A stretch of 64,000 nucleotides of DNA from Rhodanobacter sp. DHB23 (GCF_014842975.1 NZ_JACYXK010000020.1:82181-146180), one strand, 5' to 3'. Positions 51,869 to 63,895 are shown, numbered from the stretch's first letter. Numbers and translations: made by a program. Notes: generated by a model not told the origin, from the sequence alone.

Positions 51869-52042
51869 TCACGCGTCGGGATGCCGCGCCTGCCACGCCG
51901 CCAGCGCAGTGCGGTAATACGCCACCTGGTCGTTGTACAAGTCGTAGATGCACGGATCGCAGCCGTTGCCGCAGCACTCGCCGGGATCGGGTTCGGGCGG
52001 CGGCTGGGGGCGCGGGTCGTCGGGGCTGTCGGCTGGGTTCAC
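51869..52042 (-). CDS. Oxidoreductase-like domain protein, small Cys-rich
   Basis: A small protein whose core is RPQPPPEPDPGECCGNGCDP followed by CIYDLYNDQVAYYRTALAAW, matching the oxidoreductase-like N-terminal domain family (PPEPxxCCxxGCxxCVxDLYxEELxxY). Four close cysteines suggest metal or redox binding. The start is uncertain: a GTG at 52042 gives 57 residues, while GTG 52051 or ATG 52096 would lengthen it; none has a good ribosome site. It diverges from the chitinase gene. Confidence 0.65.
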   Translation of the reverse strand: MNPADSPDDPRPQPPPEPDPGECCGNGCDPCIYDLYNDQVAYYRTALAAWQARHPDA

Positions 52043-52142
52043 GCAGGACACTCGGGCAAATCCGGTTCGCAGTGTAATTCGCACTGGTGGCGCCATCGAA
52101 GCGCTGCGATGATCGGGACTCCCCCGTTGCGGAATCCCCCTG

Positions 52143-53240
52143 ATGACGTTGCGCCGCCTTTCCCTGCTCCCCTTGCTGGCGATGCTCGCCTGCGCACCGC
52201 TCGCACACGCAGCTTCCGAACACTATCGCGTGGTGGCCTACGACACCGCACACCACCCGATTCCCGCGGCCGACGTGGACCGCATCGACACCCTGATCTT
52301 CGCATTCGCGCACCCGGCCGATGGCCGCGTGACGCTCGCCCCCAACGACCGCACGCTGCTGGAACAGCGCATCGCGCTGAAAGCCACGCATCCCAGGCTC
52401 AAGGTGATGATCTCGGTGGGCGGCTGGAGCGTGGGCGGCTTCTCCGAAGCGGCGATGACCGCGGAAACACGACAGCGCTTCGCCGACAGCGCCGCCGCGC
52501 TGCTGGTGGACACGCATGCCGACGGCCTCGACGTGGACTGGGAATACCCCGGCCACCACGAATCCGGCATCGCCTCCAACCCGCAGGACCGCGAACACTT
52601 CACCGCGCTGCTGAAGGCGCTGCGCGCCGCATTGGACAAGGCCGGCCACGGCAAGCACTACCTGTTGACCATCGCCGCCGCCGACGGCCCGTTCGTGGAC
52701 GGCATCGACCTCGCCGCCGTCGCGCCGTCGCTGGACTGGTTCAACATGATGACCTACGACTTCTGCAACGTGATGACGCCGACCACCTGCAACCACACCG
52801 GCCTGCACGCGTCCGAACTCGCTCCCGCCGATGCACGCACGCTGTCGCGCGCGGTGCGGCAGTTCCTCGCCGCGGGCGTGCCGGCCGCCAAGCTGGTGCC
52901 CGGCGTGGCGTTCTATGGCCGCGAGTTTGCCGATGTCGATGCGGCCCATCACGGCATGTTCCAGAAATACGGCCACTACCAGGGCGGCCACGACTGGCCG
53001 GAGCTCAAGGCCGACTTCATCAACCACGACGGCTACGTGCGCTACTGGGACGCGAAGGCCGATGCGCCGTTCCTGTGGAACGAACAGACGCACCGCTTCA
53101 TCACCTACGACGACCCGCAATCCATCGCCGCCAAGGGCGCCTACGTGAAGGCGCAGCACCTCGGTGGGCTGATGTACTGGGAACAGAGCAGCGACCCCAC
53201 CGACGAATTGCTGCATGCGGTGTGGCAAGGCCTGCAATAA
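52143..53240 (+). CDS. GH18 chitinase, exported
   Basis: Glycoside hydrolase family 18 endo- or exochitinase of 365 residues. A signal peptide ends near AHA (residue 23). The barrel has LKVMISVGGWSVGGF and the catalytic DxxDxDxE motif DGLDVDWEYP, with E134 as proton donor. MMTYDF and GGLMYWEQSSD near the end are further GH18 blocks. No chitin-binding module is present. It could supply chitooligosaccharides to the hexosaminidase/glucosaminidase locus at 20-33 kb. Confidence 0.92.
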   Translation: MTLRRLSLLPLLAMLACAPLAHAASEHYRVVAYDTAHHPIPAADVDRIDTLIFAFAHPADGRVTLAPNDRTLLEQRIALKATHPRLKVMISVGGWSVGGFSEAAMTAETRQRFADSAAALLVDTHADGLDVDWEYPGHHESGIASNPQDREHFTALLKALRAALDKAGHGKHYLLTIAAADGPFVDGIDLAAVAPSLDWFNMMTYDFCNVMTPTTCNHTGLHASELAPADARTLSRAVRQFLAAGVPAAKLVPGVAFYGREFADVDAAHHGMFQKYGHYQGGHDWPELKADFINHDGYVRYWDAKADAPFLWNEQTHRFITYDDPQSIAAKGAYVKAQHLGGLMYWEQSSDPTDELLHAVWQGLQ

Positions 53241-53263
53241 GCACCTCGGCACGATCCGCCTCC

Positions 53264-53284
53264 CCCTCCCCTTGAAGGGGAGGG
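53264..53284. terminator. Strong GC-rich hairpin after the chitinase gene
   Basis: CCCTCCCCTT and AAGGGGAGGG are perfect reverse complements separated by one base. It lies 23 bases after the chitinase stop but has no T-run on either side, so it may act as a repeat-derived transcript stabiliser instead of a terminator. Confidence 0.4.
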
Positions 53285-53366
53285 CTTCATGTCCGCCCTG
53301 CTTCGGAAATCTTGAACAAGCCCGCTACTGCACATCACGCGGCAACCACGCCAAGGGGAGTTCCAC

Positions 53367-55679
<2,313 letters not shown>

Positions 55680-55952
55680 TCGTGGTCATAGAAGGCGCCA
55701 AGGACGGCGCCAATCACGCATGCTCAACTTGTCGACGCCAGTCCATGGCGAGAGAATCACCATATGCTCGCCGCCCTTTGGAAAGACCACAAAATTAAGC
55801 AACATAAATTAAGAAAAAAATTAAACCTTTCAATTTACATGAAATGCCAATGACCTGAATCCATATTGTAAATTTAAATTAATTAACAGGCTTTATAAGA
55901 CAAGCGAATTTGAGCTCAGCATCATCAAAAATGCCCCCCTGGAGCCTTTAGC
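55680..55952. other. AT-rich leader of the OLD-family gene
   Basis: This 273-bp interval changes from typical GC-rich DNA to strongly AT-rich DNA from about 55790 to 55920, with A-runs and TTAATTAAC-like words. It holds no gene I can support. It probably carries the promoter of the OLD gene, and its composition marks the left side of an acquired segment. Confidence 0.55.
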
Positions 55953-57623
55953 GTGATTTCCAATTTCAAGCTCAAATTCGGTCGCGCCCCCGGCCTCAAC
56001 CCAGAAAACATTACTGCGACGCCAGTTACTGTGTTCGTTGGACCAAATAATTCTGGCAAGAGCAAGGTGCTTTCTGAAATTGAACAGTACTGTCGAAGAG
56101 GGTCGAAAGATGCCTCAGCAGTAATTCTTGACGACCTCACCTTTACCGGCCTTGCCGCCGATAAAACACCACAAGCAATCGAGAGCATTAAGCAGGTGCC
56201 AGGCCAAGGAGAGGCAATCAACATAGACCACATCATCGTCGGCAGCCGATATGGCCGGCAACAGGTGCCCATAAGCTCTCTTACCCAATTTATAGAGAAA
56301 CCAGACACCAACATTCAAGCTTTCTGTCAGTGGTTTTTGCAACACAGCACACTAATACTTGACGGCCGGAACAGAATCAATTTAGTTAATCAGCAAAGCG
56401 CCGGCGATTTACAAATGCCGCCACAATCGAGCTTTCAAGTCTTATTCCGAGACGACAAAAAGCGTCACGAGGTTCGTCGAATCGTCAATGAAGCGTTTGG
56501 CTCTTATTTCGTAATTGACCCCACCAGCTTGGGATATCTGCGCATTCGGCTGTCTCAGCGTGCACCAGCCAATGACTTAGAAGAGCGCGGAATTCACGCC
56601 GAAGCGGTTAAATTTCACTCGGAAGCTCAGCTTATCGATCTGGCAAGTGATGGAGTGAAAGCCTTTGCCGGCATCATTACCGAAGTAATGGCTGGCGACC
56701 CACAAATACTACTCATTGATGAGCCGGAAGCATTTCTCCATCCTTCGCTCGCCTCCAAACTTGGCCACGAGGTTTCCCGTGCCGCTCTTTCAGCTGAAAA
56801 AAGAATATTTGTTTCCACCCATAGCCCTACATTCGTCATGGGCTGCATTCAATCCGGAGCCCCACTTAATATTGTCCGACTAACTTATCGAGGAGGTACC
56901 GCCACGGCAAGAGTACTCCCTAGTGACGAAATCCTCGAGCTGATGCGAAATCCACTACTTCGATCAACCGGCGTTCTTAGCGGCCTGTTTTATGAATTTG
57001 TAGTTGTAACTGAGTCCGATGCAGACAGAGCTTTCTACCAAGAAATTAATGAACGTTTGCTGCGATTCAAGCCCGAATGGGGAATTCCCAACTGTCTATT
57101 CATCAACGCGCAGAACAAGCAGACCGTCCAGACAATACTTCGCCCCCTGCGTAAATTAGGCATTCCAGCCGCCGGCATTATTGACGTTGACATACTTAAA
57201 GATGGAGGTACAACGTGGACGAATTTGCTTTCTGGAGCGAATGTTCCAAATATCTCCCACGGATCGTTGGCGACAATGCGCGCGGCCATTAAACAAGCGA
57301 TGGATGCCACTGGGCGCGACATGAAACGCGATGGTGGCATCACAATCCTCAGTCCTACCGAGCAAGAAGCGGCGAAGAATCTTCTATCTCAACTCGGAGA
57401 CTACGGCGTATTTATAATATCTGGTGGTGAGTTGGAATCATGGCTGAAACACTTGGGTGCATCAGGCCACGGGCCATCATGGCTGATAAGCGTCTTCGAA
57501 AAAATGGGGGAAGATCCGAACGCCGCGAATTACTTAAAACCATCGGACAACGATGTTTGGGTGTTTATGCAACAACTGAAAAACTGGCTCGCCGATCCAA
57601 ATCGAAAGGGCATCCCCGCATGA
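55953..57623 (+). CDS. OLD-family ATPase/TOPRIM nuclease, probable phage defence
   Basis: A 556-residue protein joining an ABC-type ATPase to a TOPRIM nuclease. The ATPase has GPNNSGKS (30-37), Walker B ILLIDEPEAFLHPSL (252-266) and the STHS switch (288-291). The TOPRIM part follows from about 345, with E354 in VVVTESDADR and DVD at 411-413. These are the hallmarks of class 1 OLD proteins, which cut nucleic acid in phage exclusion. Start is a GTG with TGGAG eight bases upstream. The gene is much less GC-rich than its neighbours and sits against a tRNA gene, both signs of transfer. No helicase partner as in Gabija is present. Confidence 0.85.
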   Translation: MISNFKLKFGRAPGLNPENITATPVTVFVGPNNSGKSKVLSEIEQYCRRGSKDASAVILDDLTFTGLAADKTPQAIESIKQVPGQGEAINIDHIIVGSRYGRQQVPISSLTQFIEKPDTNIQAFCQWFLQHSTLILDGRNRINLVNQQSAGDLQMPPQSSFQVLFRDDKKRHEVRRIVNEAFGSYFVIDPTSLGYLRIRLSQRAPANDLEERGIHAEAVKFHSEAQLIDLASDGVKAFAGIITEVMAGDPQILLIDEPEAFLHPSLASKLGHEVSRAALSAEKRIFVSTHSPTFVMGCIQSGAPLNIVRLTYRGGTATARVLPSDEILELMRNPLLRSTGVLSGLFYEFVVVTESDADRAFYQEINERLLRFKPEWGIPNCLFINAQNKQTVQTILRPLRKLGIPAAGIIDVDILKDGGTTWTNLLSGANVPNISHGSLATMRAAIKQAMDATGRDMKRDGGITILSPTEQEAAKNLLSQLGDYGVFIISGGELESWLKHLGASGHGPSWLISVFEKMGEDPNAANYLKPSDNDVWVFMQQLKNWLADPNRKGIPA

Positions 57624-57725
57624 TATCGAGCCCGTCGCCGCACCTTACCAGACCTGCGCAAAAGCTCGCAGATCATTAAATTCAAACGTTACTTATCGCC
57701 TCGAAACACCCACCACAGCAACGCC

Positions 57726-57749
57726 AAAGGCCGGCTTTCGCCGGCCTTT
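57726..57749. terminator. Bidirectional hairpin between OLD gene and tRNA-Arg
   Basis: A perfect 10-bp stem AAAGGCCGGC/GCCGGCCTTT (57726-57735 with 57740-57749) with loop TTTC. It could end the OLD transcript on the plus strand and the tRNA-Arg transcript on the minus strand. T-tracts are short. Confidence 0.6.
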
Positions 57750-57756
57750 GCGCATC

Positions 57757-57833
57757 TGGTGACCCCGGCGCGATTCGAACGCGCGACCTTCCCCTTAGGA
57801 GGGGGATGCTCTATCCAGCTGAGCTACGGGGCC
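57757..57833 (-). tRNA. tRNA-Arg (anticodon CCT)
   Basis: Read on the minus strand, a 77-base cloverleaf starts GGCCCCG and ends CGGGGTC-A-CCA, with the CCA encoded. The anticodon loop is CTCCTAA, giving anticodon CCU (reads AGG). The T-arm contains GCGTTCGAATCGCGC. Minor arginine tRNA genes are frequent integration sites, which fits the acquired OLD gene next to it. Confidence 0.93.
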
Positions 57834-57947
57834 GAGGCGCGGATTCTGGCATGGAACGCGCCCCTCCGGAACCGGCCGCGGGGCCGCCCCTGCTAGAATC
57901 CCCCTTTTGAAACGGGGCGCACGCACGCGTCCGGCACTGGAGTCCGC

Positions 57948-59480
57948 ATGTCCCACAGCATCCTCTCCGCGCTCGGCCTGGCCGAGACGAATTCCGGCAC
58001 CTACCTCGGCAACGGCGAGTGGTCGAAGACCAGCGACGCCGGCGTGCTGGAGCCGGTGAACCCGACCACCGGCGAGGTGCTGGGCCGCGTGAATGCCTCC
58101 TCGCAGGCCGACTACGACGCCATCGTCGAGCGCGCCCAGGCCGCCTTCAAGGTGTGGCGCACCACGCCGGCGCCGCGCCGCGGCGAGGCGATCCGCCTGT
58201 GCGCCGACGCGCTGCGCGCGCACAAGGATGCGCTGGGTTCGCTGGTGGCGCTGGAGATGGGCAAGTCCAAGCCGGAAGGCGACGGCGAAGTGCAGGAGAT
58301 GATCGACATCGGCGATTTTGCCGTGGGCCTGTCGCGCCAGTTGTACGGCCTGACCATGCACAGCGAGCGCCCCGGCCACCGCATGTACGAGCAGTGGCAC
58401 CCGATCGGCCTGGTCGGCATCATCAGCGCGTTCAACTTCCCGGTGGCGGTGTGGGCGTGGAACAGCTTCATCGCCGCGATCTGCGGCGACATCAGCATCT
58501 GGAAGCCCTCGCCCAAGACCCCGCTGTCCGCCATCGCCTCGATGAAGATCTGCAACGAGGCGCTGAACAAGGCCGGCTTCCCCGACCTGTTCTTCCTGTT
58601 CAACGACGCCGGCAGCGCGCTGGCGCAGCAGTTCGTGGACGACAAGCGCGTGGGGCTGATCTCGTTCACCGGCAGCACCAAGGTCGGCCGCCAGGTCGGC
58701 GAGCGCGTGGCGCAGCGCATGGGCCGCTCGCTGCTGGAGCTGGGCGGCAACAACTGCATCATCGTGGACGAAACCGCCGACCTGAAGCTGGCGATCCCGG
58801 CCATCGTGTTCGGCGCGGTGGGTACCGCCGGCCAGCGCTGCACCACCACGCGCCGCCTGATCGTGCAGGAGTCGGTGTACGACGAGGTGCTGGCCAAGCT
58901 GATCACCGCGTACAAGCAGGTGGAAGGCAAGATCGGCGACCCCACCGACCCGGCCAACCTGATGGGCCCGCTCAACAGCAAGGAAGGCGTGGCCGCCTAC
59001 CTCGATGCCATCGCCAAGGCCAAGGCCGCGGGCGGCAAGGTGGAAACCGGCGGCGCCGCCATCGAGCGCCCCGGCAACTTCGTGCTGCCGGCCATCGTCA
59101 CCGGCCTCACCAATGACGCCGAGATCGTGCAGCACGAGACCTTCGCGCCGATCCTGTACGTGATGAAGTACCGCGACATCGCGGACGCCATCGAGATGCA
59201 GAACGCGGTGCCGCAGGGCCTGTCGTCCTCGATCTTCACCACCAACCTGAAGCGCGCGGAAGCCTTCCTGTCCGCCGCCGGCAGCGACTGCGGCATCGCC
59301 AACGTCAACATCGGCACCAGCGGCGCGGAGATCGGCGGCGCGTTCGGCGGCGAAAAGGAAACCGGCGGCGGCCGCGAGTCGGGCTCGACCGCGTGGCAGG
59401 CCTACATGCGCCGCCAGACCAACACCATCAACTACTCCGATTCGCTGCCGCTGGCGCAGGGCATCAAGTTCGACTTGTAA
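57948..59480 (+). CDS. amaB: ALDH7-type aldehyde dehydrogenase, probable L-piperidine-6-carboxylate/aminoadipate-semialdehyde dehydrogenase
   Basis: NAD-dependent dehydrogenase of 510 residues, antiquitin (ALDH7) branch, acting late in lysine degradation. Catalytic Cys lies in [13 protein letters not shown] and the general-base Glu in [12 protein letters not shown]7 blocks include [25 protein letters not shown] and the C-terminal [35 protein letters not shown] precedes the ATG. No lysine-degradation partner is in view, so the role is from family alone. Confidence 0.87.
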   Translation: MSHSILSALGLAETNSGTYLGNGEWSKTSDAGVLEPVNPTTGEVLGRVNASSQADYDAIVERAQAAFKVWRTTPAPRRGEAIRLCADALRAHKDALGSLVALEMGKSKPEGDGEVQEMIDIGDFAVGLSRQLYGLTMHSERPGHRMYEQWHPIGLVGIISAFNFPVAVWAWNSFIAAICGDISIWKPSPKTPLSAIASMKICNEALNKAGFPDLFFLFNDAGSALAQQFVDDKRVGLISFTGSTKVGRQVGERVAQRMGRSLLELGGNNCIIVDETADLKLAIPAIVFGAVGTAGQRCTTTRRLIVQESVYDEVLAKLITAYKQVEGKIGDPTDPANLMGPLNSKEGVAAYLDAIAKAKAAGGKVETGGAAIERPGNFVLPAIVTGLTNDAEIVQHETFAPILYVMKYRDIADAIEMQNAVPQGLSSSIFTTNLKRAEAFLSAAGSDCGIANVNIGTSGAEIGGAFGGEKETGGGRESGSTAWQAYMRRQTNTINYSDSLPLAQGIKFDL

Positions 59481-59489
59481 GTTGCTGTG

Positions 59490-59668
59490 CCCCTCCCCCT
59501 GCTTGCAGGGGACAAATCGGCAGGATTGCCGATTTGCACGGCGCAAGCCGCCCGTAGGGTGAGGACCATGGATGGCCCGAATGCAGGTTGGGAGGGGGTG
59601 GCTCTCACGCTTGCGTGGAGACAAAAGCACCCCACCCCAACCCTCCCCTGCACGCAGGGGAGGGAGAA
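59490..59668. repeat. Second copy of the inverted CCCCTGC(A/T)NGCAGGGG repeat
   Basis: Ends are hairpins of the type CCCCTGCTTGCAGGGG (left) and CCCCTGCACGCAGGGG (right), with GGTTGGGAGGGGGTG and CACCCCACCCCAACCCTCCC as inner inverted arms. The inner unit at 27064-27186 has the same order. The central 60 bases differ. It fills the gap between the aldehyde dehydrogenase and the DUF4190 gene. Confidence 0.7.
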
Positions 59669-59703
59669 GGTTTTCCGCACTCTGCAATCCAGGGATCATC
59701 ACC

Positions 59704-60000
59704 ATGAGCTACCAGCCGCCCCAACGCAGCACCACCAGCTCCATGGCCATCGTGAGCCTGGTGTTCGGCATCCTCACCTGGTTCATGCTGCCCTTCATCG
59801 GCGCGTTGATCGCGGTGATCTGCGGCCACCTGGCGCGCGGCGAGATCCGCCGTGCACCCATCGACCAGCGCATCGAGGGCGACGGCATGGCCGTCGCCGG
59901 GCTGGTGCTGGGTTACGTGCAATTGGCCTTCAGCGTGCTGGTGGTGGTCTTCGTCATCGCGATGCTGGTCTTTGGTTTTGGCTTCGCGCATTGGCACTGA
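59704..60000 (+). CDS. DUF4190 domain membrane protein
   Basis: A 98-residue protein with two membrane helices (about 14-40 and 62-92) joined by the loop GHLARGEIRRAPIDQRIEGDGMAVAG, the typical DUF4190 pattern. The N terminus is polar, with Gln/Pro/Ser. Function unknown. The upstream frame is open through the repeat but the ATG at 59704 gives the canonical start. It overlaps the next gene by one base. Confidence 0.8.
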   Translation: MSYQPPQRSTTSSMAIVSLVFGILTWFMLPFIGALIAVICGHLARGEIRRAPIDQRIEGDGMAVAGLVLGYVQLAFSVLVVVFVIAMLVFGFGFAHWH

Positions 60001-60776
60001 TGCCTGATCCGTCCGCCACTCCGCTTTTCGATTTCCGCGGCTGGCGCATCGCCGTCGCCGGCGGCAGCAAGGGCATCGGCCGCAGCATCGCGCTGGCCTT
60101 CGCGGAAGCCGGCGCGGCGGTCTCCATCTGCGCACGCGGCGCGGAGGCGCTCAAGGCCGCGCACGACGAACTCGCCGTCTTCGGCCACGCGACGCACGCG
60201 GCCAGTTGCGACCTGGGCGATGCAAACGCCATCGCCGGCTACGTCGATGCCGCCGCCGACACGCTGGGCGGCATCGACGTGCTGGTGAACAACGCCTCGG
60301 GCTACGGCTTCAGCGAAGACGACGAGGCCTGGCTGGCGAACTTCAACGTCGACCTGATGGCCGCCGTGCGCGCCTCGCGCTGCGCGTTGCCGTACCTGCA
60401 GCGCTCGCCGCACGCCAGCATCCTGCACACCAGTTCCATCGCCGCCTTCCATCCGCGCCGCAACGGCTCCGCCTATGCCGCGATGAAGGCCGCGCTCAGC
60501 CACTACACCACCTCGCAGGCGATGCAGCTCGCCGGGCAACGCATCCGCGTCAACGCCATCGCGCCGGGCTCGATCGAATTCGCCGACGGATTGTGGGACC
60601 GGCGCAAGCGCGAAGAACCCGAGTTGTACGCTGCCACGCTCGCGAAAATTCCGTTCGGCCGTTACGGCAAGCCGGAGGAAATCGCCCACGCCGCGCTGTT
60701 CCTCGCCTCGCCGTGGGCCGGCTGGATCACCGGCCAGACACTGTGCGTGGATGGCGGCCAGAACCTCTCGGGTTGA
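60000..60776 (+). CDS. SDR-family oxidoreductase
   Basis: A 258-residue short-chain dehydrogenase. The cofactor motif is AGGSKGIGRS (a Gly-rich variant with Ala for Thr), then NNASGYG near residue 98 and the catalytic Tyr/Lys in GSAYAAMKAAL. The C-terminal block KPEEIAHAALFLASPWAGWITGQTLCVDGG is typical. The ATG at 60000 overlaps the previous stop (TGATG). It lies four bases before the methyltransferase gene, so the three genes form one unit. Substrate unknown. Confidence 0.87.
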   Translation: MPDPSATPLFDFRGWRIAVAGGSKGIGRSIALAFAEAGAAVSICARGAEALKAAHDELAVFGHATHAASCDLGDANAIAGYVDAAADTLGGIDVLVNNASGYGFSEDDEAWLANFNVDLMAAVRASRCALPYLQRSPHASILHTSSIAAFHPRRNGSAYAAMKAALSHYTTSQAMQLAGQRIRVNAIAPGSIEFADGLWDRRKREEPELYAATLAKIPFGRYGKPEEIAHAALFLASPWAGWITGQTLCVDGGQNLSG

Positions 60777-60780
60777 TGCC

Positions 60781-61551
60781 ATGAGCCAACTGCATTCCAC
60801 CGAACGCTTCAGCGACCGCGTCGCCGATTACGTGCGCTATCGCCCCGACTACCCCGTCGCGATGCTCGACTGGCTGCACCGCGAACAGGGCGTCACGCCT
60901 GCGTGGAAGGTGGCCGACGTGGGCGCGGGCACCGGCATCTCCTGCAAGCTGCTCCTCGACGCCGGCCACGACGTGACCGCGGTGGAACCGAACGCGGCGA
61001 TGCGCGACGCGGCGCTCGCCTGGCTGGGCGACAACCCGCGTTTCCGCGCCGTCGACGGCACGTCCGACGCCACCCACCTGCCCGACGGCAGCGTCGACCT
61101 GGTGACGGTGGCGCAGGCCTTCCACTGGTTCGACCCCGCTTCCACGCGGCGCGAATTCACGCGCATCCTGCGTCCCGGCGGCCTCGCCGCGATCTTCTGG
61201 AACTCGCGTCGGCTCACCGGCACGCCCTTCCTCGAAGGCTACGAGGCGCTGCTGCTGCGTTACGGCACCGACTACACCAGCGTGGCGGAACGCTACGCCG
61301 ACGACGACAGCATGCGCGCGTGGTTCGGCGCCGGCTGGCGCGGCACGGTGCGTTTCGAGCACAAGCAGTCGCTGGATTTCGACGCGTTGCGCGGCCGCCT
61401 GATGTCATCCTCCTACGCGCCGAAGGAAGGCCATTCGCAGCACGCGCCGATGATCGCTGCGCTGCGCGAGCTGTTCGAGCGCTGCCAGCAGAACGGACGC
61501 ATCAGCTTCGACTACGACACGCGCATCATCGCGGGATCGTTTCAGCTTTAG
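60781..61551 (+). CDS. Class I SAM-dependent methyltransferase
   Basis: A 256-residue protein of the YcgJ/Methyltransf_11 type. It begins with STERFSDRVADYVRYRPDYP, has the SAM motif VADVGAGTGIS (near residue 43), the acidic turn AVEPNAAM, and VTVAQAFHWFD typical of the family. The substrate is not known. The ATG at 60781 is preferred over the upstream in-frame codon in the SDR end. Confidence 0.85.
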   Translation: MSQLHSTERFSDRVADYVRYRPDYPVAMLDWLHREQGVTPAWKVADVGAGTGISCKLLLDAGHDVTAVEPNAAMRDAALAWLGDNPRFRAVDGTSDATHLPDGSVDLVTVAQAFHWFDPASTRREFTRILRPGGLAAIFWNSRRLTGTPFLEGYEALLLRYGTDYTSVAERYADDDSMRAWFGAGWRGTVRFEHKQSLDFDALRGRLMSSSYAPKEGHSQHAPMIAALRELFERCQQNGRISFDYDTRIIAGSFQL

Positions 61552-61554
61552 CTC

Positions 61555-61645
61555 GTCATCCCAGCGAAAGCTGGGATCCAGCGACTGTAATTCCCTGAAG
61601 ACCAGAGTCACTGGATTCCTGCTTTCGCGGGAATGACGAGCAAAA
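61555..61645. repeat. Second copy of the CGTCATTCCCGC-type inverted repeat
   Basis: Left arm CGTCATCCCAGCGAAAGCTGG and right arm CCTGCTTTCGCGGGAATGACG are inverted; the outer right word GGGAATGACGAGCA is the same as in the copy at 51718-51836. It occupies the gap before pyrD and could influence pyrD leader structure. Confidence 0.75.
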
Positions 61646-61681
61646 AACCGGTCGGCCAGACCTTTTCTACCGAGATTCTTC

Positions 61682-62719
61682 ATGTACGACCTGCTCCGCC
61701 CGCTGCTGTTCGCGCTGGACGCCGAGACCGCACACGGCCTCACCCTCTATGGCCTGGACGTGGCCCATCGCAGCGAGCTGATGCGCTTCGTCGCCAGGCC
61801 TGCCGACGAACTGCCGGTGGAAGCCTTCGGCATCCGCTTCCCGAATCCCGTCGGCCTTGCCGCAGGCCTGGACAAGAACGCCGACCACCTCGACGCTCTG
61901 GGCGCGCTGGGTTTCGGTTTCGTCGAAGTGGGCACGGTGACGCCACGGCCGCAACTGGGCAACCCGAAGCCGCGGCTGTTCCGCCTGCCGCAGCACGAGG
62001 CCATCATCAACCGCATGGGCTTCAACAACGCGGGCGTCGACGCGCTGGTGCGCAACGTGGACAAGGCCGGCTACCGCGGCGTGCTCGGCATCAACATCGG
62101 CAAGAACAAGGACACGCCGAACGAGAACGCGGTGGACGATTACCTGCTGTGCCTGGAGCGCGTGTACGACCGCGCCACCTACATCACGGTGAACATCTCC
62201 TCGCCGAACACGCAGGGGCTGCGCGACCTGCAGGAAGAAGCCACATTGCGCCGCTTCATCGCCACGTTGCGCGAGCGGCAAGAGCAGCTCGGCTCGCAGG
62301 GCGGCAAGCGCAAGCCGATGCTGCTGAAGATCGCGCCCGACCTCTCCGAACACGAGCAGGACGGCATCGCCGAAACCCTGCTCGCCACCGGCATCGACGG
62401 CGTGATCTGCACCAACACCACGATCGACCACTCCCTCGTGGCGGACGATCCGCGCGGCAGCGAGACCGGCGGACTGTCCGGCAAGCCGCTGCTCGCGCTC
62501 TCCACCGACGTATTGCGCGGCATGCGCCGCCGCCTCGGCGAGCGCGTGCCCATCGTGGGCGTGGGCGGCATCCTCGACGGCAGCGACGCCGCCGAGAAAC
62601 TCGACGCCGGCGCCACCCTGGTGCAGCTCTATTCCGGCCTGATCTACCGCGGCCCGCGGCTGATCGCCGAGTGCGTGGACGAGATCCGCCGCCAACAGGA
62701 AGCCCCGCATGCCGCCTGA
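61682..62719 (+). CDS. pyrD: Dihydroorotate dehydrogenase (quinone), class 2
   Basis: Membrane-associated FMN enzyme oxidising dihydroorotate to orotate in pyrimidine synthesis. The 345-residue protein has the class 2 N-terminal helical extension ([18 protein letters not shown]), the substrate block [10 protein letters not shown], the catalytic-serine region [14 protein letters not shown], and FMN-phosphate loops GVGGILDG and [10 protein letters not shown]. Length agrees with E. coli PyrD (336). Confidence 0.95.
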   Translation: MYDLLRPLLFALDAETAHGLTLYGLDVAHRSELMRFVARPADELPVEAFGIRFPNPVGLAAGLDKNADHLDALGALGFGFVEVGTVTPRPQLGNPKPRLFRLPQHEAIINRMGFNNAGVDALVRNVDKAGYRGVLGINIGKNKDTPNENAVDDYLLCLERVYDRATYITVNISSPNTQGLRDLQEEATLRRFIATLRERQEQLGSQGGKRKPMLLKIAPDLSEHEQDGIAETLLATGIDGVICTNTTIDHSLVADDPRGSETGGLSGKPLLALSTDVLRGMRRRLGERVPIVGVGGILDGSDAAEKLDAGATLVQLYSGLIYRGPRLIAECVDEIRRQQEAPHAA

Positions 62720-62729
62720 AAGGATCGAC

Positions 62730-63758
62730 ATGGGCGGCTACACGCTCACCGAAAACGCCCCGCTCGCCACGCGCAACACGCTGCGCGTCAACGCACGTGC
62801 GAAGCTGCTGGCCGAGCTGCGCGACGCCAGCAAGCTGCCCGAGCTGCTGGACTTCCCCGCCGTGCGCAACGCGCCGCTGCTGGTGCTGGGCGAAGGCAGC
62901 AACCTGCTGCTCGCCGGTGATTTCGACGGCACCGTGCTGGCGATGGAAACCCGCGGCGTGCAGGTGGAGCAGGACGGCGACATCGCGCGCATCGCGGTGG
63001 CCGCGGGCGAGCGCTGGGACGACTTCGTGCGCTGGTCGCTGGGCCAGGGCTATGCGGGACTGGAAAACCTGATCCTGATCCCCGGCACGGTGGGCGCCGC
63101 GCCGATCCAGAACATCGGCGCCTACGGCACCGAGGTCGCCGAGTTCATCGAGAGCGTGGAAGCCTGGGATACCCGCGAACATCGCGTGGCCCAGCTCGAC
63201 CGCGCCACCTGCGCGTTCGGCTACCGCGACTCGCTGTTCAAGCGCGAGCCCGGCCGCTACATCGTCACCGCCGTGCGCTTTGCCCTGCCCCGCTCGCGCG
63301 AGCTGCGCCTCGACTACGCCGGCATCCGCGAGGAACTCGCGCGCATGGGCGTGGCCAGGCCCGCGCCGTTCCACGTCGCCGAAGCGGTGGTGCACCTGCG
63401 CACGCGCAAGCTGCCGGATCCTGCGGTGATCGGCAACGCCGGCAGCTTTTTCAAGAATCCAGTGGTCGATGCCGCGCGGGCCGAAGCGCTCAAGCGCGAA
63501 CACCCGGAACTGCCCGCGTGGCCGCAGGCCGATGGCCGCAGCAAGCTCTCCGCCGCGTGGCTGATCGAGGCCGCCGGCCTCAAGGGCCAGCGCGAAGGCG
63601 ATGCCGGCATCTCCAACCGCCATGCCCTGGTGCTGGTGAACCATGGACATGCCAGCGGCGGCGAACTATGGGCCTTCGCGCAACACGTGATCGCCACCGT
63701 GCAGGCGAAGTTCGGCGTGCGGCTGGAACCGGAACCGGTGGTAGTCGGGGGGCGCTGA
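62730..63758 (+). CDS. murB: UDP-N-acetylenolpyruvoylglucosamine reductase MurB
   Basis: FAD enzyme making UDP-N-acetylmuramic acid for peptidoglycan. The 342-residue protein has LATRNTLRV at the N terminus, the FAD motif LGEGSNLLLAGDF, IPGTVGAAPIQNIGAYG, GYRDSLFK with the catalytic Tyr/Arg, and the serine in GNAGSFFKNPVV. It is the E. coli-type (type I) enzyme of the same length. An AAAGGA site supports the ATG at 62730; an in-frame ATG at 62709 overlaps pyrD. Confidence 0.94.
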   Translation: MGGYTLTENAPLATRNTLRVNARAKLLAELRDASKLPELLDFPAVRNAPLLVLGEGSNLLLAGDFDGTVLAMETRGVQVEQDGDIARIAVAAGERWDDFVRWSLGQGYAGLENLILIPGTVGAAPIQNIGAYGTEVAEFIESVEAWDTREHRVAQLDRATCAFGYRDSLFKREPGRYIVTAVRFALPRSRELRLDYAGIREELARMGVARPAPFHVAEAVVHLRTRKLPDPAVIGNAGSFFKNPVVDAARAEALKREHPELPAWPQADGRSKLSAAWLIEAAGLKGQREGDAGISNRHALVLVNHGHASGGELWAFAQHVIATVQAKFGVRLEPEPVVVGGR

Positions 63759-63764
63759 CGTGCT

Positions 63765-63895
63765 TGCCCTCCCCTCCCCCGCTAGCGGGAGAGGGGCCGG
63801 GGGAGAGGGCGGACTTGCCTCGACATTTCGCTCCGCCCGAACCCTCTCCCGCCTGTCGGCACCCTCTCCCGGAGGCCTGATTAGCGTCGAATGTC
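63765..63895. repeat. Third copy of the ~130-bp palindromic repeat, downstream of murB
   Basis: An inverted unit with TCCCCCGCTAGCGGGAGAGG at its left and ACCCTCTCCCGGAGG at its right. Its reverse complement aligns with 33690-33815. The right edge continues as CCTGATTAGCGTCGA, the same word found next to the copies at 27 kb, and contains the stop codon of the transposase fragment at 63881. Confidence 0.7.

Noticed and set aside
55680..57833. Integrated element with attachment-site duplication at tRNA-Arg
   Set aside because: The low-GC island suggests it, but I could not find a repeat of the tRNA 3' end on the far side and there is no integrase gene.
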